The notes under the pieces are model-generated. The model ran no database searches, was not told where the DNA came from, and saw nothing but the letters and a program-made list of their open reading frames with translations. Positions 1-13,100 of a stretch of 64,000 bases of DNA are shown piece after piece. Numbering within the stretch: the stretch's first letter is position 1; the number at the start of each line of letters is the position of its first letter. A program made the translations under genes and the position numbers. Where the stretch lies: the NCBI GenBank assembly GCA_016169945.1, contig JADLSH010000369.1, positions 7,086,001 to 7,150,000 of the forward strand. Direction: 5' to 3'. This DNA comes from Trachythela sp. YZ-2020. Lineage: Eukaryota > Cnidaria > Anthozoa > Malacalcyonacea > Clavulariidae.

Positions 1-42
1 TCCCATTACAAAGCACATCGTATATAAAAGTCATTTTCATAC

Positions 43-502
43 CTTGGCTGATGTTTGCCTGTTCTTTAATCATGTGAGAATCACTAACATTGTGTTCTAC
101 TTCCGTAGTCGAAGACTCAGTTGCCACCAGAATAGATTTATTTGAATTTCGTCGCCGTTTTGGCATTATTTTTGCAGACACTGATTCCCTTAAATCCCCA
201 AGCAAAATAAATTGCACATTAGTATCGTTTACTCTTCAAAATATATTGAAAATCATATTGAAAACCTACCTGCGGCGAAATTCCAAAGACAACAGATGTG
301 CAGCAAAATCAGTGTCACTTGAACGTTCATATCCAGCCCTTATTTTGGCCTCTTGCCACGTATAAAATATATTAGCACTTAAATAAATCCTTTTGTGCTC
401 TTTCTCCCATAACTTTCTATATTCTTTTCGGCTTGAAAACACTTTTTTTCGACCAGCATTCTTCCTTGAACCTCCGTGCATGGCGCCCTGGTCAGACGCC
501 AT
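43..502 (-). CDS. Unknown gene, first two coding exons (partial)
   Basis: Two exons can be read on the minus strand: exon 1 at 502-270 (ATG at 502-500) and exon 2 at 188-43, with GT donors after 270 and after 43 and an AG acceptor before 188. The frame stays open across the junction (AG|G, arginine) and runs out of the window. Exon 1 opens MASDQGAMHGGSRKNAGRKK and continues with a basic, helix-rich stretch ending in LLSLEFRRR; exon 2 starts ESVSAKIMPKRRRNS and then turns acidic and serine-rich. The lysine/arginine clusters suggest a nuclear or DNA-binding protein, perhaps a domesticated transposase or transcription factor. I do not recognise the family. The start choice is the only upstream ATG in frame, about 77 codons before the first intron. 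Gene body and stop lie outside the window. Confidence 0.55.
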
Positions 503-1083
503 ATTGAATTCGATACACTTGAAAAAGTTGGGTGAACTTTTTCAAGTTGATCTATGCGCAGAACGGATGCGCAGCTGGTGACATAGCCGCTTTAAGTTGA
601 CCTTTTTTGTATCAATGAAGATCAAGTTACTTGATACCTTACTTGTACCATTGGCATTGCGAACAAAAATGACCAAATATGAGAAGATTTGAAATTGACG
701 GTCGAAAACACATTTTCCACCTCTATGACTATGCCTAAGAATATTTTTTGAATATCCGAATATTTCCTAAAATGGAGGTTGCCTATGGCTATGTGGGAAA
801 CATTAATAGGCATTGCAAGTTCTCTGCAAACTTCCAGTTTCGTAAATGTTTTATCCACGAAATTTCGTTGTTAAATCGCGAGTTATACCATCTTTATATT
901 TACCAAAGCTTGACTATTTGCTAATTTGAATCCGAAATGAGAATAATTCCAAATACTCAAACAATATAGCCTTATAGGTTTGAACTCAATTCCCAATGGA
1001 CAATGGTGGAAATTTGGAAAAGGCCACTTTATATCGGATCGTATTTGGTCATTTTTTATTGCAATGATAGAAAACTGGTATCA

Positions 1084-1224
1084 TTTGACAGCTAAAGTAT
1101 TTATTGCTATATATGGAAAAAATAAATTTCCATATAAAAATGAATTTCCATAAAAAAATAAATTTCCATATATAGCAATCAAGACTAAGGTCTTTATTGC
1201 TATATATGGAAAAAATAAATTTCC
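1084..1224. repeat. A/T-rich direct and inverted repeat cluster
   Basis: The motif TTATTGCTATATATGG followed by AAAAAATAAATTTCC occurs in direct copies starting near 1102 and 1195. An inverted copy (AAATTTCCATATATAGCAAT) lies between them at about 1162-1181. This can fold into a hairpin and looks like local slippage and inversion duplication rather than a gene. Confidence 0.6.
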
Positions 1225-1771
1225 TAATACCTAACACATGATAACATGCCAAAGTTGGATTAGGCCACTCCAACTTAGACTTTAGTTTCCCGTCCACCGC
1301 CCGCATCTCCAAGAAGTGTTTACATTATTTGACTTTTTGGCAAAATATACCATTTTTTCATTGATTTCTACAGTAATAGTTTTTGAGAGCATATGTGACA
1401 AAAACTTCATGATTTGTTGCATAAATGTGTTAAGATTCTGAATTCTTACATTCCTACTCTCGACCGTTTCATGGTGCTTTCATTGCAATGAGAAAGCAGC
1501 ATGTGGTTAAATAATTATGTGTATTATGAGAATTGCAAGAAAAGAGTTTTGCAATGGACTATCCTGAGTTCAGATAATGACAAAATTAATATTAGTTTTT
1601 GTATTCTCAATAATGAATAATGATAATGGGTCGCCCACCCGCATGTATTTGTGAAATTGGGACGGACGGAAACTAAAATCTCATTTGGAGTGGCCTTACC
1701 TTTTTTATACATCCTCTAATAGTCGAACCAGCCACAAAATCTGTAAATCTCATTTGGAGTGGTCTTACCTC

Positions 1772-1879
1772 CCGGTCACCCCCCCTTTGTCACCAGATTT
1801 GGACGAATCTAGAAACCCATTCTGTAAAACATTGGGGAGGCGGCCACCCCCTCGCCCTCCGTTGCCGGCACCACTGCAG
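1772..1879. mobile_element. Truncated hAT-like MITE fragment
   Basis: This stretch shares long similarity with the element at 63529-63782 (the same words for TTTGTCACCAGATTTGG, CGAATCTAGAAACCCATTC and the G-rich end) and, inverted, with 32913-33092. It ends in CACTG like those copies, but the other terminus is missing, so it is a 5'-truncated relic. Confidence 0.6.
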
Positions 1880-2742
1880 GCCTGGGATATTTGCAACCCC
1901 CCTCCCCCCAATTGCAGATTCCAACACCTTCAACATTAACCCATTAATCTGATCGACCAATCACATTCAACTACCTACTCATGTGCTAGTCATATTAACT
2001 TGCAGCTGAGAGATGGGTTTAGTTATGAAGGACGCAACTTGAATTGATTTAGTCGAAGGCTTATTAAAGTCGCCTCTGGCTGCCACTGTATCAGTAATTT
2101 CTGATCAGGGAGCACAGCTATGATGGAATGGTTAGTTTGGGGCTTATCCCAAATCACGTTGTCAACATTCCATGTGGGAGAAAATCAGAGTACACCCAGA
2201 GACACCTATGACTGCACCACACTTGTTCAGAACCTTCAAATGCTCATACAAACATTGAAGTTTTGTAAGTGTGAATACAGCCTAGACCTAGGCATTTAGT
2301 GAAATTATTCAGCAGGATTTTAAATGTGGGCACAAATGTTATATCATGTGCCTGGTGGGCCCCTGCTTGTTTAAAGGCCCCTTGAAATGGGCCTTTACAT
2401 TACTTTTAGTATAAGCGCTAGCAGTTCCAGATTGATCATGTGTGTATAAGCGGCATAAACCTCACGAGTCACATGCTTGTGAGGGCCCCGCGCTCTTGTT
2501 TTCTATCTAAAACATTTGGCTTCAGAAAGAGCACGACTCAAAAAGTACAGGCCACGGAACCCCAAAACGCAAGAACTTAAAATTCCTAATAAAGCACTAG
2601 GCCAAAGAAACGGGGGGGGAGGGTGGCAATCAAATGGTGGAGGCAGGCAATCAAATGGTGGGGGCAGATCCAGGGGGATGTCAATGTGGCACAACCCCCG
2701 GTTAGATTTTTGTGATCTTAAAATGTAAATATTCATTAGATA

Positions 2743-2908
2743 GACCATTTGCAGAATTCCTGGAGCATACCACTACACACACATAGCCTCAACTTCATTC
2801 TTTTGAAAACAGACAGAAACTTTAAGCATAACTATTCAAAATAAATCAAAGAATGAAGACGAGGATATGCATGTATAATGCTACTCTCCAGTAATTCTGC
2901 AAATGGTC
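2743..2908. mobile_element. Palindromic MITE, copy A
   Basis: The ends are inverted repeats: GACCATTTGCAGAATTCC on the left and AATTCTGCAAATGGTC on the right, flanked on both sides by TA, the usual target duplication of Tc1/mariner-type elements. The interior has no coding potential. A diverged copy in the opposite orientation lies in SHMT intron 2 (13885-14044). Confidence 0.7.
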
Positions 2909-2941
2909 TACAAGGATGCAGATTTTAATATAACTGAACAT

Positions 2942-3118
2942 CAGGGATGGATTTACTGGGGGGGTGCAGGGGGGTGCGCACTCCTCCTAGCCTTGGCCAA
3001 GGGGGGTGCAGGAGGGTCGCTGACCACGCTTCTGCTTCGCGGTCGCTGACCACGCCCTGCTTCATTACCAAAGCCCACTTAGCACCCCCCCTATCAAATC
3101 AAGCTGGATCCATCCCTG
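2942..3118. mobile_element. hAT-type MITE with 8-bp duplication
   Basis: The termini are CAGGGATGGATTTA and GGATCCATCCCTG, and the element is flanked by the identical 8-mer CTGAACAT at 2934-2941 and 3119-3126. An 8-bp target duplication with CAGGG ends is diagnostic for the hAT superfamily. The interior is G-rich and non-coding. Confidence 0.85.
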
Positions 3119-3672
3119 CTGAACATGCTCCGAACAATTTGAATTTGAACAAATTTAACGAGGGGGGAGCGTGCGGGCCGCATTCTAGCCTCTGAGGTAG
3201 CCAGTCCACTCCAGTGTAAAAAAGCACTGTGGATGTTGAAATAAAAATAGAAGGTCTATGCCTAGGCTTGTGTGAATAGACAATGTTTGTATCAGTTACT
3301 GCTCATCCTGTGAGCAACAGTATATAGCAGGACAAATCTAGGAGATGCAATAAATCACATCCCATAAATCATGAGAATGGTCTATGCTGACATTTTATGT
3401 GTATTCTCCCCTACCCCCCTTCAGAGTTCAACCCATGTTTTTTTTGGTCAGACATAATCGGACACTAATTATTTGTAGATGAGAGAATTTGGGGTCACCT
3501 ATACACCTTCAGAAAATGCATTCACATTCTATAAGCAAGTATTCAATCTGTTAATATTTCACCGGGTCAAGAGAAGATCAAACTTTGCCCTGAAACAAAT
3601 TGGAAAGAGTACACAGCAGGGTTTTAATCACTTGAATTAGTAAAATACAAATATAAACTTTAACTAACCCAC

Positions 3673-3873
3673 CTCTGAAGCTATAAGTTCTAGACCATTT
3701 CTCTGTCTTTCTTTCTCTTGTCGAATAAGAGCGTACATTTCAGGGTCATCGTTTTCCAACAGTTCATTTCCATTCCAATGATGGTCATGTCGGATAGGAA
3801 CAAGGGCCCGGTAATAATTCCATGTTCTATTATATGCGAATATAGAAACGACACACTTAATTTTCCTAAACAT
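3673..3873 (-). pseudogene. Duplicated SHMT exon with alternative leader
   Basis: The last 45 codons differ at only three residues from exon 2 of the SHMT2-like gene at 7-14 kb, and the copy ends at the same donor (ASE|GTGGG). The following intron is also similar for about 130 bp (3541-3672 against 14073-14181). Upstream the similarity stops: this copy reads from its own ATG (3873-3871) into a basic, hydrophobic leader ([20 protein letters not shown]) that could serve as a mitochondrial presequence. No second exon (NFCSRAAL...) is visible between 3672 and position 1, whereas in the full gene it comes about 1.1 kb later. The likeliest reading is an orphan exon left by partial duplication. A truncated or very long-introned SHMT paralogue running off the window is possible. 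Confidence 0.7.
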
Positions 3874-4625
3874 GATCGTCGCCTTACCCTAAAGTAGCCT
3901 GCGTAGCGGCGCTACGATACCACGATACGGAATGGAATGTAGCAATTAACCTAGGCACCCTAGATAGTTGACGGCCGCCATGTTGCTGACCAGAAGATTG
4001 CAGCCAGAACAATAGGGAAATGTTTATGAAATTGACATCGCTGCTACTAAATCGCGATTTTGGGGAATAAATCCAACTGTGTGCATCGGAAATATAAATG
4101 AGAAAGGTAAGAGAGTAATTTTGATGTTTTAATTCTCAATGAAAGTGTTTCTTTTCGCCAAAATTTTGCAATTCTGAGATAACTTATGGGGGTCGCCAGG
4201 GCACCAGAGTGCCAATACAGTTTACTTTTATATAGAATTTTGGAGCAAGATATTTTGTTGAAAGCACAGTATTGAAACGGTATTCTTCATAGTATAGATT
4301 AAAGATTTATGGTATTTTCATTTCATTTTGCCTACATACTTATGGGACAAATTTGACCTAGAATTCTCCAACTAAATAAAAATTGGTGTCTGAGACTCTG
4401 AGTATAAAGAGTCAAAGTTGAGTGTTTATTGGCTTATTTTCTAATATTGTAGATGTAATTCCTGGTTATTATGATAAAGGCTGAACAGTTATTCATGAAA
4501 AGTAAAAGGATGTTGCATGGTTGTGTGTCAAGAAAACTATCAATGGGGATTACTGAAGAACTGAAAAATACTAAAATATTCTATAGTTAATGAACCCCAT
4601 TAACTGGCAGTACCCTACCACTGAT

Positions 4626-4932
4626 CAGGGCCGGATTAACCATATGGCAGAAGCGGCATATGCCACAGGCCCCGCGCCTTCAAGGGGCCCCGCGCCTTCA
4701 AGGGGCCCTGCGCTCAAACTTTATTAAGAAAAAGTGACAGACCAATTACCAATAGTGAATGTTATAATATCAGATACGTTACTGTCATTACATCTTTTAA
4801 ATTAAGATTGCAATTCAACCATATATACTTAAAACAGGTTAATTTTTTCAGGTTATAGAGCGGTAGGAAAAAGCCAAAGGGGCCCCGCGCGAAAAAATGC
4901 CACAGGCCCCGAGCTGCCTTAATCCGGCCCTG
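4626..4932. mobile_element. hAT-type MITE with perfect 8-bp duplication
   Basis: Ends CAGGGCCGGATTAA and TTAATCCGGCCCTG are perfect inverted repeats. The flanks carry the identical 8-mer CCACTGAT at 4618-4625 and 4933-4940. Internal GGGGCCCCGCGCC words are repeated near both ends. The element is non-autonomous, with no transposase reading frame. Confidence 0.9.
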
Positions 4933-5261
4933 CCACTGATGAGTAAAATACTAAAGTAGGTTGCATCTGGGTGCATTGCCAGCTACTAATGGGTTAACAA
5001 GAAACACTGGCAGATAGTTTTGTTAACTCGTTAACTGGCAGTACCATACCACGGAGTACCGTACCATTTCAGAGTAATTTTAGCAGTGATAAGGTGAATA
5101 ATCTTGTGTAATATTACACGGAAAATATAAAGAAAGGTACAATATTAAGTTTGTAATTTTTAACACGTGAAATAGAACCTGAAAACTTTATTCAAATTTT
5201 TGCTGAAATACGCCTTTTCGGCCGGGCCAGACTGGAAAATCGGGCAGTTTTCGACGAGATC

Positions 5262-5450
5262 TTGGGGGCGCAAAAGCTATTGAATCCAAGGGCAGGGGCG
5301 CAAAAGCTATTGAATCCAAGGGCAGGGGCGCAAAACCTGCCCCAGACTCAAGGGCGCAAAACCTGCCTCAGGGCCCAGGGGTGGGCTCAAGGGCGGCCAG
5401 GGGTGCAAAAATGTACTCATTTTAGAAGACACCCAGGGGCGCAAGTCCGG
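5262..5450. repeat. G-rich minisatellite
   Basis: A unit of about 29 bp (GGGGCGCAAAAGCTATTGAA followed by TCCAAGGGCA) is present twice in near-perfect tandem. It is followed by decayed units that keep GGGCGCAAAACCTGCC and GGGGTGCAAAAATG. A reading frame through it encodes a simple repeat and has no sign of being a gene. Confidence 0.7.
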
Positions 5451-5460
5451 GTGACCTAAC

Positions 5461-7155
5461 AGGAAGGTGATAAATAATGGTGGATCTTTTCTTGGGCGTA
5501 TCAGGAGTTTCTGCGTGTGGAATGGAAGAGTTCTTCGATCGCGTAGTACAGTTTCCTTAACACCGGGCTATTTACACCTTAAACCAGTTGTAAGATATGA
5601 TGGCGTTAACCCGCGCATATAAAGACTGGACGATATTTCAATGGCTAAGCTTCAAGGTCTATGTGAAAATAGACCAAACTGGATCGTAAATTGTTCTGTT
5701 GGTTTAGAGGTAATTACATTTGTTAAAATTCCAATTGCAGCAGCAGAAGCCGCTACCATATGGAATAGAGGGTCGTCCTATCTTTGGTGAAGTGTCTGCC
5801 TGTTTGAGCGTAAAACACTGCAATGATCCGTGGTTGAACTGTTAGGTGTTTCACGATTTTAGGCCTACAAAGCTTATCTGCAAACGATAGATGATGTTAA
5901 CGCGTGCAAACTAGATCAATCTATCTTGTTTTTAAAGCATGCAAGTTGTTAAGGTCGAGTTGTTTTAATACTTGTTTACAGACACGGACAAGCAAACATG
6001 TCATTTACCAAATGAAGACATTCGATTGCACTATTTACGCGAAGCGCTACAATTCTTCCGCGATTGCAGGTATGAGGAAACCCAGACCTCAAAGTAAAAG
6101 CAACACTTTCTCTCTGACAAGTTGTATAGCTTGACCTGAATTCCATGATTCTGGGCTTCTGTTACTTGGTACGAATGAAACTACGATATTTCCCAGGAAG
6201 CGTAGTTAAACCATCAATTATAAACCAAGATGTAGAAAACTATTTCCCAGCTAAGAGCAGCGAACGGGCAGAACGAAAATCCCACTTACCTTTTGAGTTT
6301 TGGCCGGAGCCACTCGGAAATAGATAATATTTGGACAAACAACAACAAGCAAAATGAAACTAATTATTAGTGAAATACGCGTTCACTAGACATGGATATT
6401 TCATCCCAAATTAGAACATTGCAATTCTTCATCGACATTTTTTCTTTCAAGACATCGTTCAATTATAGCTTATAGTTCGGCGGTAAGTCTAGTAGCCCAA
6501 CTGGGTTTTAAGGATATTTTTTTCTTTACATTTGTATAGCATTGATTAGAATTTTTATAGCGCAAGTTGGTGAAATTACGTCACTCGTGATGTCATTAAC
6601 TAAATCCAAGAACCTGTCAGACCGATTTTGCTAAATCAAGAGCAACATGCCAACACCCTTTAATATTCGTTTGGAACAGTAGAACCAAATCAAGAAATGA
6701 AGTAGCGACGATATCCTGTCCGAATCCGGCAAGAACCAACTAGACTAGGACTTGATAATACAGAACACAAGGTATTGATATGGTGCGAACTTCTTATGGA
6801 CATCATAAAAACATTTACATTCTGTTAACATTTTACTATACATTGTTACGTGTGAGAGATGTGGTGTATGACCCATGAGACATTGGGATCATCACTACGT
6901 GGAAACGACTGTTGTTGTTGTTGTTGTTGTTGTTGTGTTGCGTTGTATTATACTTGTTCATATTAAATAGATCTAAAATATATACTCGAAAACACAACAC
7001 TATAGTCTTTTGTACATTTTTGTTGACGTCTCTCTTTATAACGCACAAAATGTCTGGTTATAATTTGGATTGCACATAGCCATTATGCCCGATGTGACAT
7101 CTTTAATTTGTGGAGAAAATGTGACATTTTAAAATATATTATTAATTATACAGTC
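5461..7155. other. Downstream flank of SHMT; no gene seen
   Basis: No supported exon is visible. There is a trinucleotide run of TTG/GTT (about eight units) at 6911-6936. Open frames at 5904-6134 and 6145-6327 have no recognisable similarity and no convincing splice context. Confidence 0.4.
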
Positions 7156-10100
7156 TTAAGTCTTATCAAAACCTGGCAAAGGAAATTCTTTAGCAAAGTT
7201 TTCCACTTCTTCTTTCAGTTGACTAATTTTCTTGCTCAAGTTTTCATCCATAATATATTCTCTAAAATCTTGCAGTGATGTTCCTGGAAAATATCAAAAT
7301 GAGAAGACTTTGTTATTAACAAGTTTCCATGATGATCGGGTGCACTCAAGACATTACTCTTCAGTTTGTTCACCTACCAGTTTTTTCTTGTGCTTCAACA
7401 GCAATCTTCACACCCCGATCCAAAAATTCTATAACCTGAACGAAATCATCTTCCTTGAAATTTCGCGACGTCAACGCTGGAGCACCTGCATGAAATATAC
7501 AACGTTTAATTGTGTTGGGTTGCGTAAAACATCACGTTTATATATTTTGCGAAGATTTTGATCCGTAAGCCGGGATGTTATGCATCAGTTATCGCAATGC
7601 AAACTTACAAAGAACTAATGAATAATGTGTATTTACCAAATAGAAGGTTTGTGTTATTTGTCATGATCTAAAAAAGTGTTTACCCTAAATGGCGACTTGC
7701 ACTATGAGGTGACGTGACCTTATTCCGCTTAAAATACTATAGTAGATATGGATTTATGACACTATAGAGAAAATATACCGAGTGGTGTTCTAGTAAAATT
7801 ACGAAATTTTTGTTTTCAAAACTTACATTGATTATGAAAAAAATAGCAGTATTCTAACTGGTCACGTCAATAAAATAAAAGTTTTATTCAATGATAATAT
7901 CTATAACATGCACTTTAATACCTAAGCGCAATCCTCCAGGCACCAATGCACTCTTATCACCAGGGCAAGTATTTTTATTCGTAGTAATTGCAGCAAGTTC
8001 TAACACACGTTCTAACCGTGCTCCATCAATACCCTACAATACACAAATTGATGTGATCATGCAGGCCTTTTCACACGATTCTCCTCCTGACGTATGCGAT
8101 TTCACACAATACAGCAACAACTACACTTTTCGCCAGGTATGAGCCAATAGCCTTACTCTTGTCAGCAAATCCAGTAAATCACATACGTCAAGAGAAGAAT
8201 CGGGTCGTGTAACAACAAGTGCAACCATTAGAAATGAAAAGTCATTGTTGTGGACGTGCAGCGATTGGTGGGGCAGGATAACAGATCTCACTCTTAATTG
8301 GAATAAATCGCATGATTTAAGGTCGTCCAAATCTAAGAACACGGAAAAGCGAATCCTTCGGTATTCTCGGGAATTCCAACTAAATCCATGGTATTACCCT
8401 CCGGACACAACGTAAGACGTTACTAGGGTAAATTCAAGCCCCCTAAGTTCTGGAAAATGGCAGGCATGTTTATTGTTTTCCTGTGGGTATTAAAGAGACT
8501 GGAACTCCATCTTGATGATGGTGGGTGTGCTCCATCTTGATGATGGTGCATGGGTGTGCTCCATCTTGATGATGGTGCATGGGTGTGCTCCATCTTGATG
8601 GTGCATGGGTGTGCTCCATCTTGATGATGGTGGGTGTGCTCCATCTTGATGGTGGGTGTGCTCCATCTTGATGATGGTGCATGGGTGTGCTCCATCTTGA
8701 TGATGGTGCATGGGTGTGCTCCATCTTGATGATGGTGGGTGTGTGTAATTTTACCTTCGATTTCAGGTCAACGAGAACAAGATGATTGTCCGTGCCACCT
8801 TAATGAAAGACAAACTAATGAGCTTGAGTTTCTAAGGTTTTGCGCAAAATATATGTATGATTTGTTAACAGTTACAGTCCATATAAATACAGTCCAAACA
8901 TATTCCACCTGAGACTAAGTCATATCCACGATCCAACAATGCTTGCGCCATTGCTTTGGAATTTTTCAACACTTGAGATTGGTAATCCCGAAATGATGGC
9001 TCTGATGCCTAGGAATGGTAACAAAAAGTTTGAGGTGTGTTTACTGTACATGAGAACGGAAATCACGTTATTTTTCTTGCGCGTCTTTCAAAAATGCAAT
9101 TTCACGTACGTATTTACATTCATCCCGCTTTGAATAAGACTCGGATGAAATTGAAGCAAAAAAGGTTTTAAGAACTTAGATTTGCAGCAGAACATTCTTA
9201 AACCTCGTGTAAACAGCGACTAGGGACTACACTATGACCCAGGATGTCAAAACTGGCCGTCCAAAAGATGCAGTGGGTGTGGTTACCTATTTTCGTGACC
9301 ATGGTAAAAAGCATGGTGCTTGAAATCAATTGTCATAATTCAGAGTGTTTTGAAACGTATAAAATAGCTATAGTAAACAACAGCTGACAACGTTTGAGGT
9401 ATTCAAGAAATCTATAAATGTTTGTAAGTTGGTGTTTCAAGAAAATATTTTCTTAGCCCTCTGTGACCGTCTATTAAAAACGGCTGTCTAAATTTCCTAT
9501 TTTTTCAAAAGCGTCCGTCCGTACGACTGCTATGACCGTAACGAAATCGTCCCGTTCTGACGTCGACACGATCTCATGTAAAGAGGGTACCAAGACAACC
9601 AATTGGTACAGATAAATAATATATACAAGGCCCAATGGTGAATGATTTCACCTGTTTTAGTGCGACTCCAACAGCAGCTATAGCATGATTATGAGGCCCA
9701 CCCTGTAAGGACGGGAAGACGGCAAAGTCAATCTTTTCTTTGAAGTTATACATTATCTCTTTAGTTTGGATAAAGGAAAATATCATGATAGTAGCACGTG
9801 ATAGTTAAGACTTTAAACACCACATTTCAACTAAATTTTCAGCTGTATGAAAAGGATACTTTTTCCAGTCTTTTTACTCGTACTTTTCTCGCCAACACGA
9901 TAAAATATTATTCCAGATCTTAAAACAAGCAGATCTTAAAACAAGCAGATCTTAAAACAAGCAGTGAGAACACTGTGGAAAGACTCGACAAAACAAGCAA
10001 AGATCTTAAAACAAGCAGATCTTAAAACAAGCAAAGATCTTAAAACAAGCAGTGAGAACACTGTGGAAAGACTCGACAACATTTGAAAAGCTATATACTT

Positions 10101-13100
10101 AGAAGTTCTCTCTGAAAACATACCTTGCACCACGTAAAGTCTTGTGAGTCGTGGAGGTGACAATATGCGAATATTCAAAGGGACTGGGAATTACCTAGAG
10201 ACAGATGCAGGTAAATGCAGGTAAGTATATAACTAGTATATTAAAGATTTTGCAAAAGACATCCATGGTAATTTGTTACATGTAAAGCTAGTGATTTTAC
10301 GTGTTTGCCTGTTCTGTTTTGTTCGAAGCAATGAGAACATGTTGCCTGATGTTTTCAAAACCTATGTTTTTTGGTTATTTCAGTCTACATTTCAGGGAAT
10401 GTATTTGTTGTGATATATTTGCTTTAGATTTCGAGGTACATATTGTATATAGACAACACTGGACGCTTTAGTTTTCTTTTCGTATCAAAAATACCCTGAA
10501 AGATGGCAATTGTTTTCCAAGGTTGTGTTTTGGAAATTTCTAGGATTTTGGGGGTCATATAATATGTAAATATGGTCCATTTTTGGACAACAATTATCAA
10601 CGTCTTGCCTAAAGACGTATAAGTCATACTGCCGTACGATGTATCAACTAACTTATGGGTAGAAATTATTGACAATTACCTCCGCTGTAATCAGTCCACT
10701 GATGTGTGCTATATCTGCCATGAGAACAGCATTAACCTGGTCGCAAATCTATAAATATGATGATTTTTTAGTTATCAGTGATTCGGTATGCATGGCGATG
10801 TGCGTTGTGAAATAACTTAGGACAATAATTCATGCCATTCAGGAATGTGTCTACGTTTCAAATGCTAATTACTATATCACTGTTACTGACTGCGGAATAT
10901 ACAGGTTTATAATTTAATAGAGTCGCATATCTACAAATATCATTTTCTTAAGTTATCAGTGACTCGGATATAATTGGATCAAGACCTTGTCTAAAATGAG
11001 CTTACTTGGCTACCTGAGGTCAACGAGGACCTTTCTAAATAATACACCTTCTAAATATATAACGTATATAATAAGAAGTTTAACCATATTTTGTCAAAAC
11101 CAGTGCGTTTTGGACCTTTTGGTCAGAAATACCATCGCTTAAAAACATTCAAGGATGCAGTGTCTTTATTTCTACGCCTAAACTACCACAGTGAATGACT
11201 GCCGAATACAGACTTGGTTAACAAATCGCCATTTTGCTGCAAGACCGTTTCCTTCGCATTGAAGATATTATATAACTTGATCGTGCAATAACTATTTCAA
11301 TATTGCATCAATGACGTCACGACTTTACATATGATTCGCTATTGCGTATATATGATGAATTCATCATTAGTTATTAGCCAACCAAAAATTGTGAATTATT
11401 CAAACCATAACTAGGTTTAGTAAGACAGTAGAACCTCGTTAGCCATAACAATTTCGCTGACGTGATGTGTCCATGTAAAGACACTGCATGCCGTAAAGCG
11501 GGGTTTCATTGTACAAACCTTAGATATATTATTGCACTGGTGAGGGCTAAGATTTGGGAAATAGACAAACGTGGTATTTTCCACAAAACAAAAAAAATCC
11601 ATACCTCTCTCATTCTCTTGTAGTCAATGAGTCTAGAATAAGCACTCGCTCCAGCAATGATAATTTTTGGACGAAATAGTTTGGCAGTTTCTTCCAATTT
11701 GTCGTAATCAATGTATCCCGTTTCTACCTAAAAACAACAATTGGAATATAGAATATGCATGAACTTCATGAAATATGGCAGCTACACAATAATTCGATTC
11801 CCACTTACATTTAAACGATAAGGCATTGATTCAAAAAATATTGACGTTGCAGATATTCTTTTCTTATCCGTCATAAAACCATGAGTCAAGCTGAGTTATT
11901 TATTTAAAAAAAATAAACACACATTCTATTTTAGTGGCACTGTCATTGCAAATCACCTACACTGCGGTCACTGGTTTATTCAGGGTCAGTTGTGTGAAGA
12001 CCTGATCCATCGGATAGCGAGTTTTTCAAGCTAACCTTGATTGGTACAACTCATATTAAAGATTACTATCTTTAAATTAAAGAATATTTTATATTTATTG
12101 TGAGGTCTTTATCCGTTGTTTCATGCATTTTAAGAAGGTTGTTGATAGCGCTATCAGGCCTTCGTACAACCAGCCCCTGTAGCCTACTTCCGTTACTCGG
12201 GTAAAACAAACAGTGGAATTGAAACATATTGCCCGCGCCCTGGCAAACAAAAAAGATCTGACTTACTGTCCTCCATGCGGAAGATCTTGCCCCATGATAC
12301 GTTCATGAGGTTTAAGTAAGCCAGTGTAGACTGCAAAATTTGCAGGAGAACCTGAAATAAACAAATATTTTACATATTTATTACATTACTATTACACTAT
12401 GATTTACAGTGTTTTCCACAAGAAACAAATCTTCTTTCTTATTCAACAGTGATTTCCATTTTTTGGTGACACGAAGTCTTGTCACTTACCAGAATATGGC
12501 TGTACATTAACTCCCCATTTTTCAGGATCCAAGTGAAATGCTTTGAGAGCTCTCTCTTGTACCAACAATTCTATCTTATCAATAAACTCATTGCCACCAT
12601 AGTACCTAAATATGCAATATGACACAATGAGTCATGTAATTGTCAGTTGGTTGTACATTTGCTTTTACTGTATACTAGATTAAGTCTAAAATTGGAACCC
12701 CTGCTTTTAGCCCTTTGGCAATATGCTTTTGTAGGACATGTGTGCTTACGAGTGCTTGCAGCTGATCCAAATTGCAATTCCGTTCAGTGGCCTCCAAAAA
12801 ATGCAGAAAGGTGCTGACCTCAATTTTTCCTTTTTTCGAGGGCTGTCCCTGGAGCTCTCTTTCACTCAAGCATCATGCAATCATCGCTGAGAGCTAACCT
12901 TCATGATTTAGGGAGAGTTTAAGCCACCTGACTTACCTGGCTTCTATTGAAAGGAATTAGTATTTAGCTTTTGAGTACTAGACATTCCTGGTAGTGATAA
13001 ACAAACCAAGCAACTTAATGAATTACCTTTGACCAGGGTATCCTTCTGAATATTTGTTATTTAGGCAAGATCCTAAAGCCTCTAAGGCAGCTCTACTGCA

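Larger units (their letters stand above)
503..2741. other. No gene seen; repeats only
   Basis: I find no exon in this stretch. It holds an A/T-rich repeat cluster at 1084-1224, a transposon fragment at about 1772-1879, and G-rich low-complexity sequence at 2608-2672. Short open frames here lack splice sites or recognisable protein similarity. Confidence 0.5.

Noticed and set aside
5262..5459. Repetitive protein GAQKLLNPRA
   Set aside because: It is the coding shadow of a G-rich minisatellite without start context or splice sites.
8423..8724. Three overlapping 70-90 aa reading frames rich in His, Pro and Ser
   Set aside because: They are translations of the 29-bp minisatellite in SHMT intron 13, one per frame.
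8505..8745. CRISPR-like array
   Set aside because: Units are contiguous with no unique spacers, and the context is an animal intron.
12675..12869. 64-aa minus-strand frame with Leu/Glu-rich sequence
   Set aside because: It lies inside SHMT intron 3 with no splice sites or similarity; possibly a transposon scrap.
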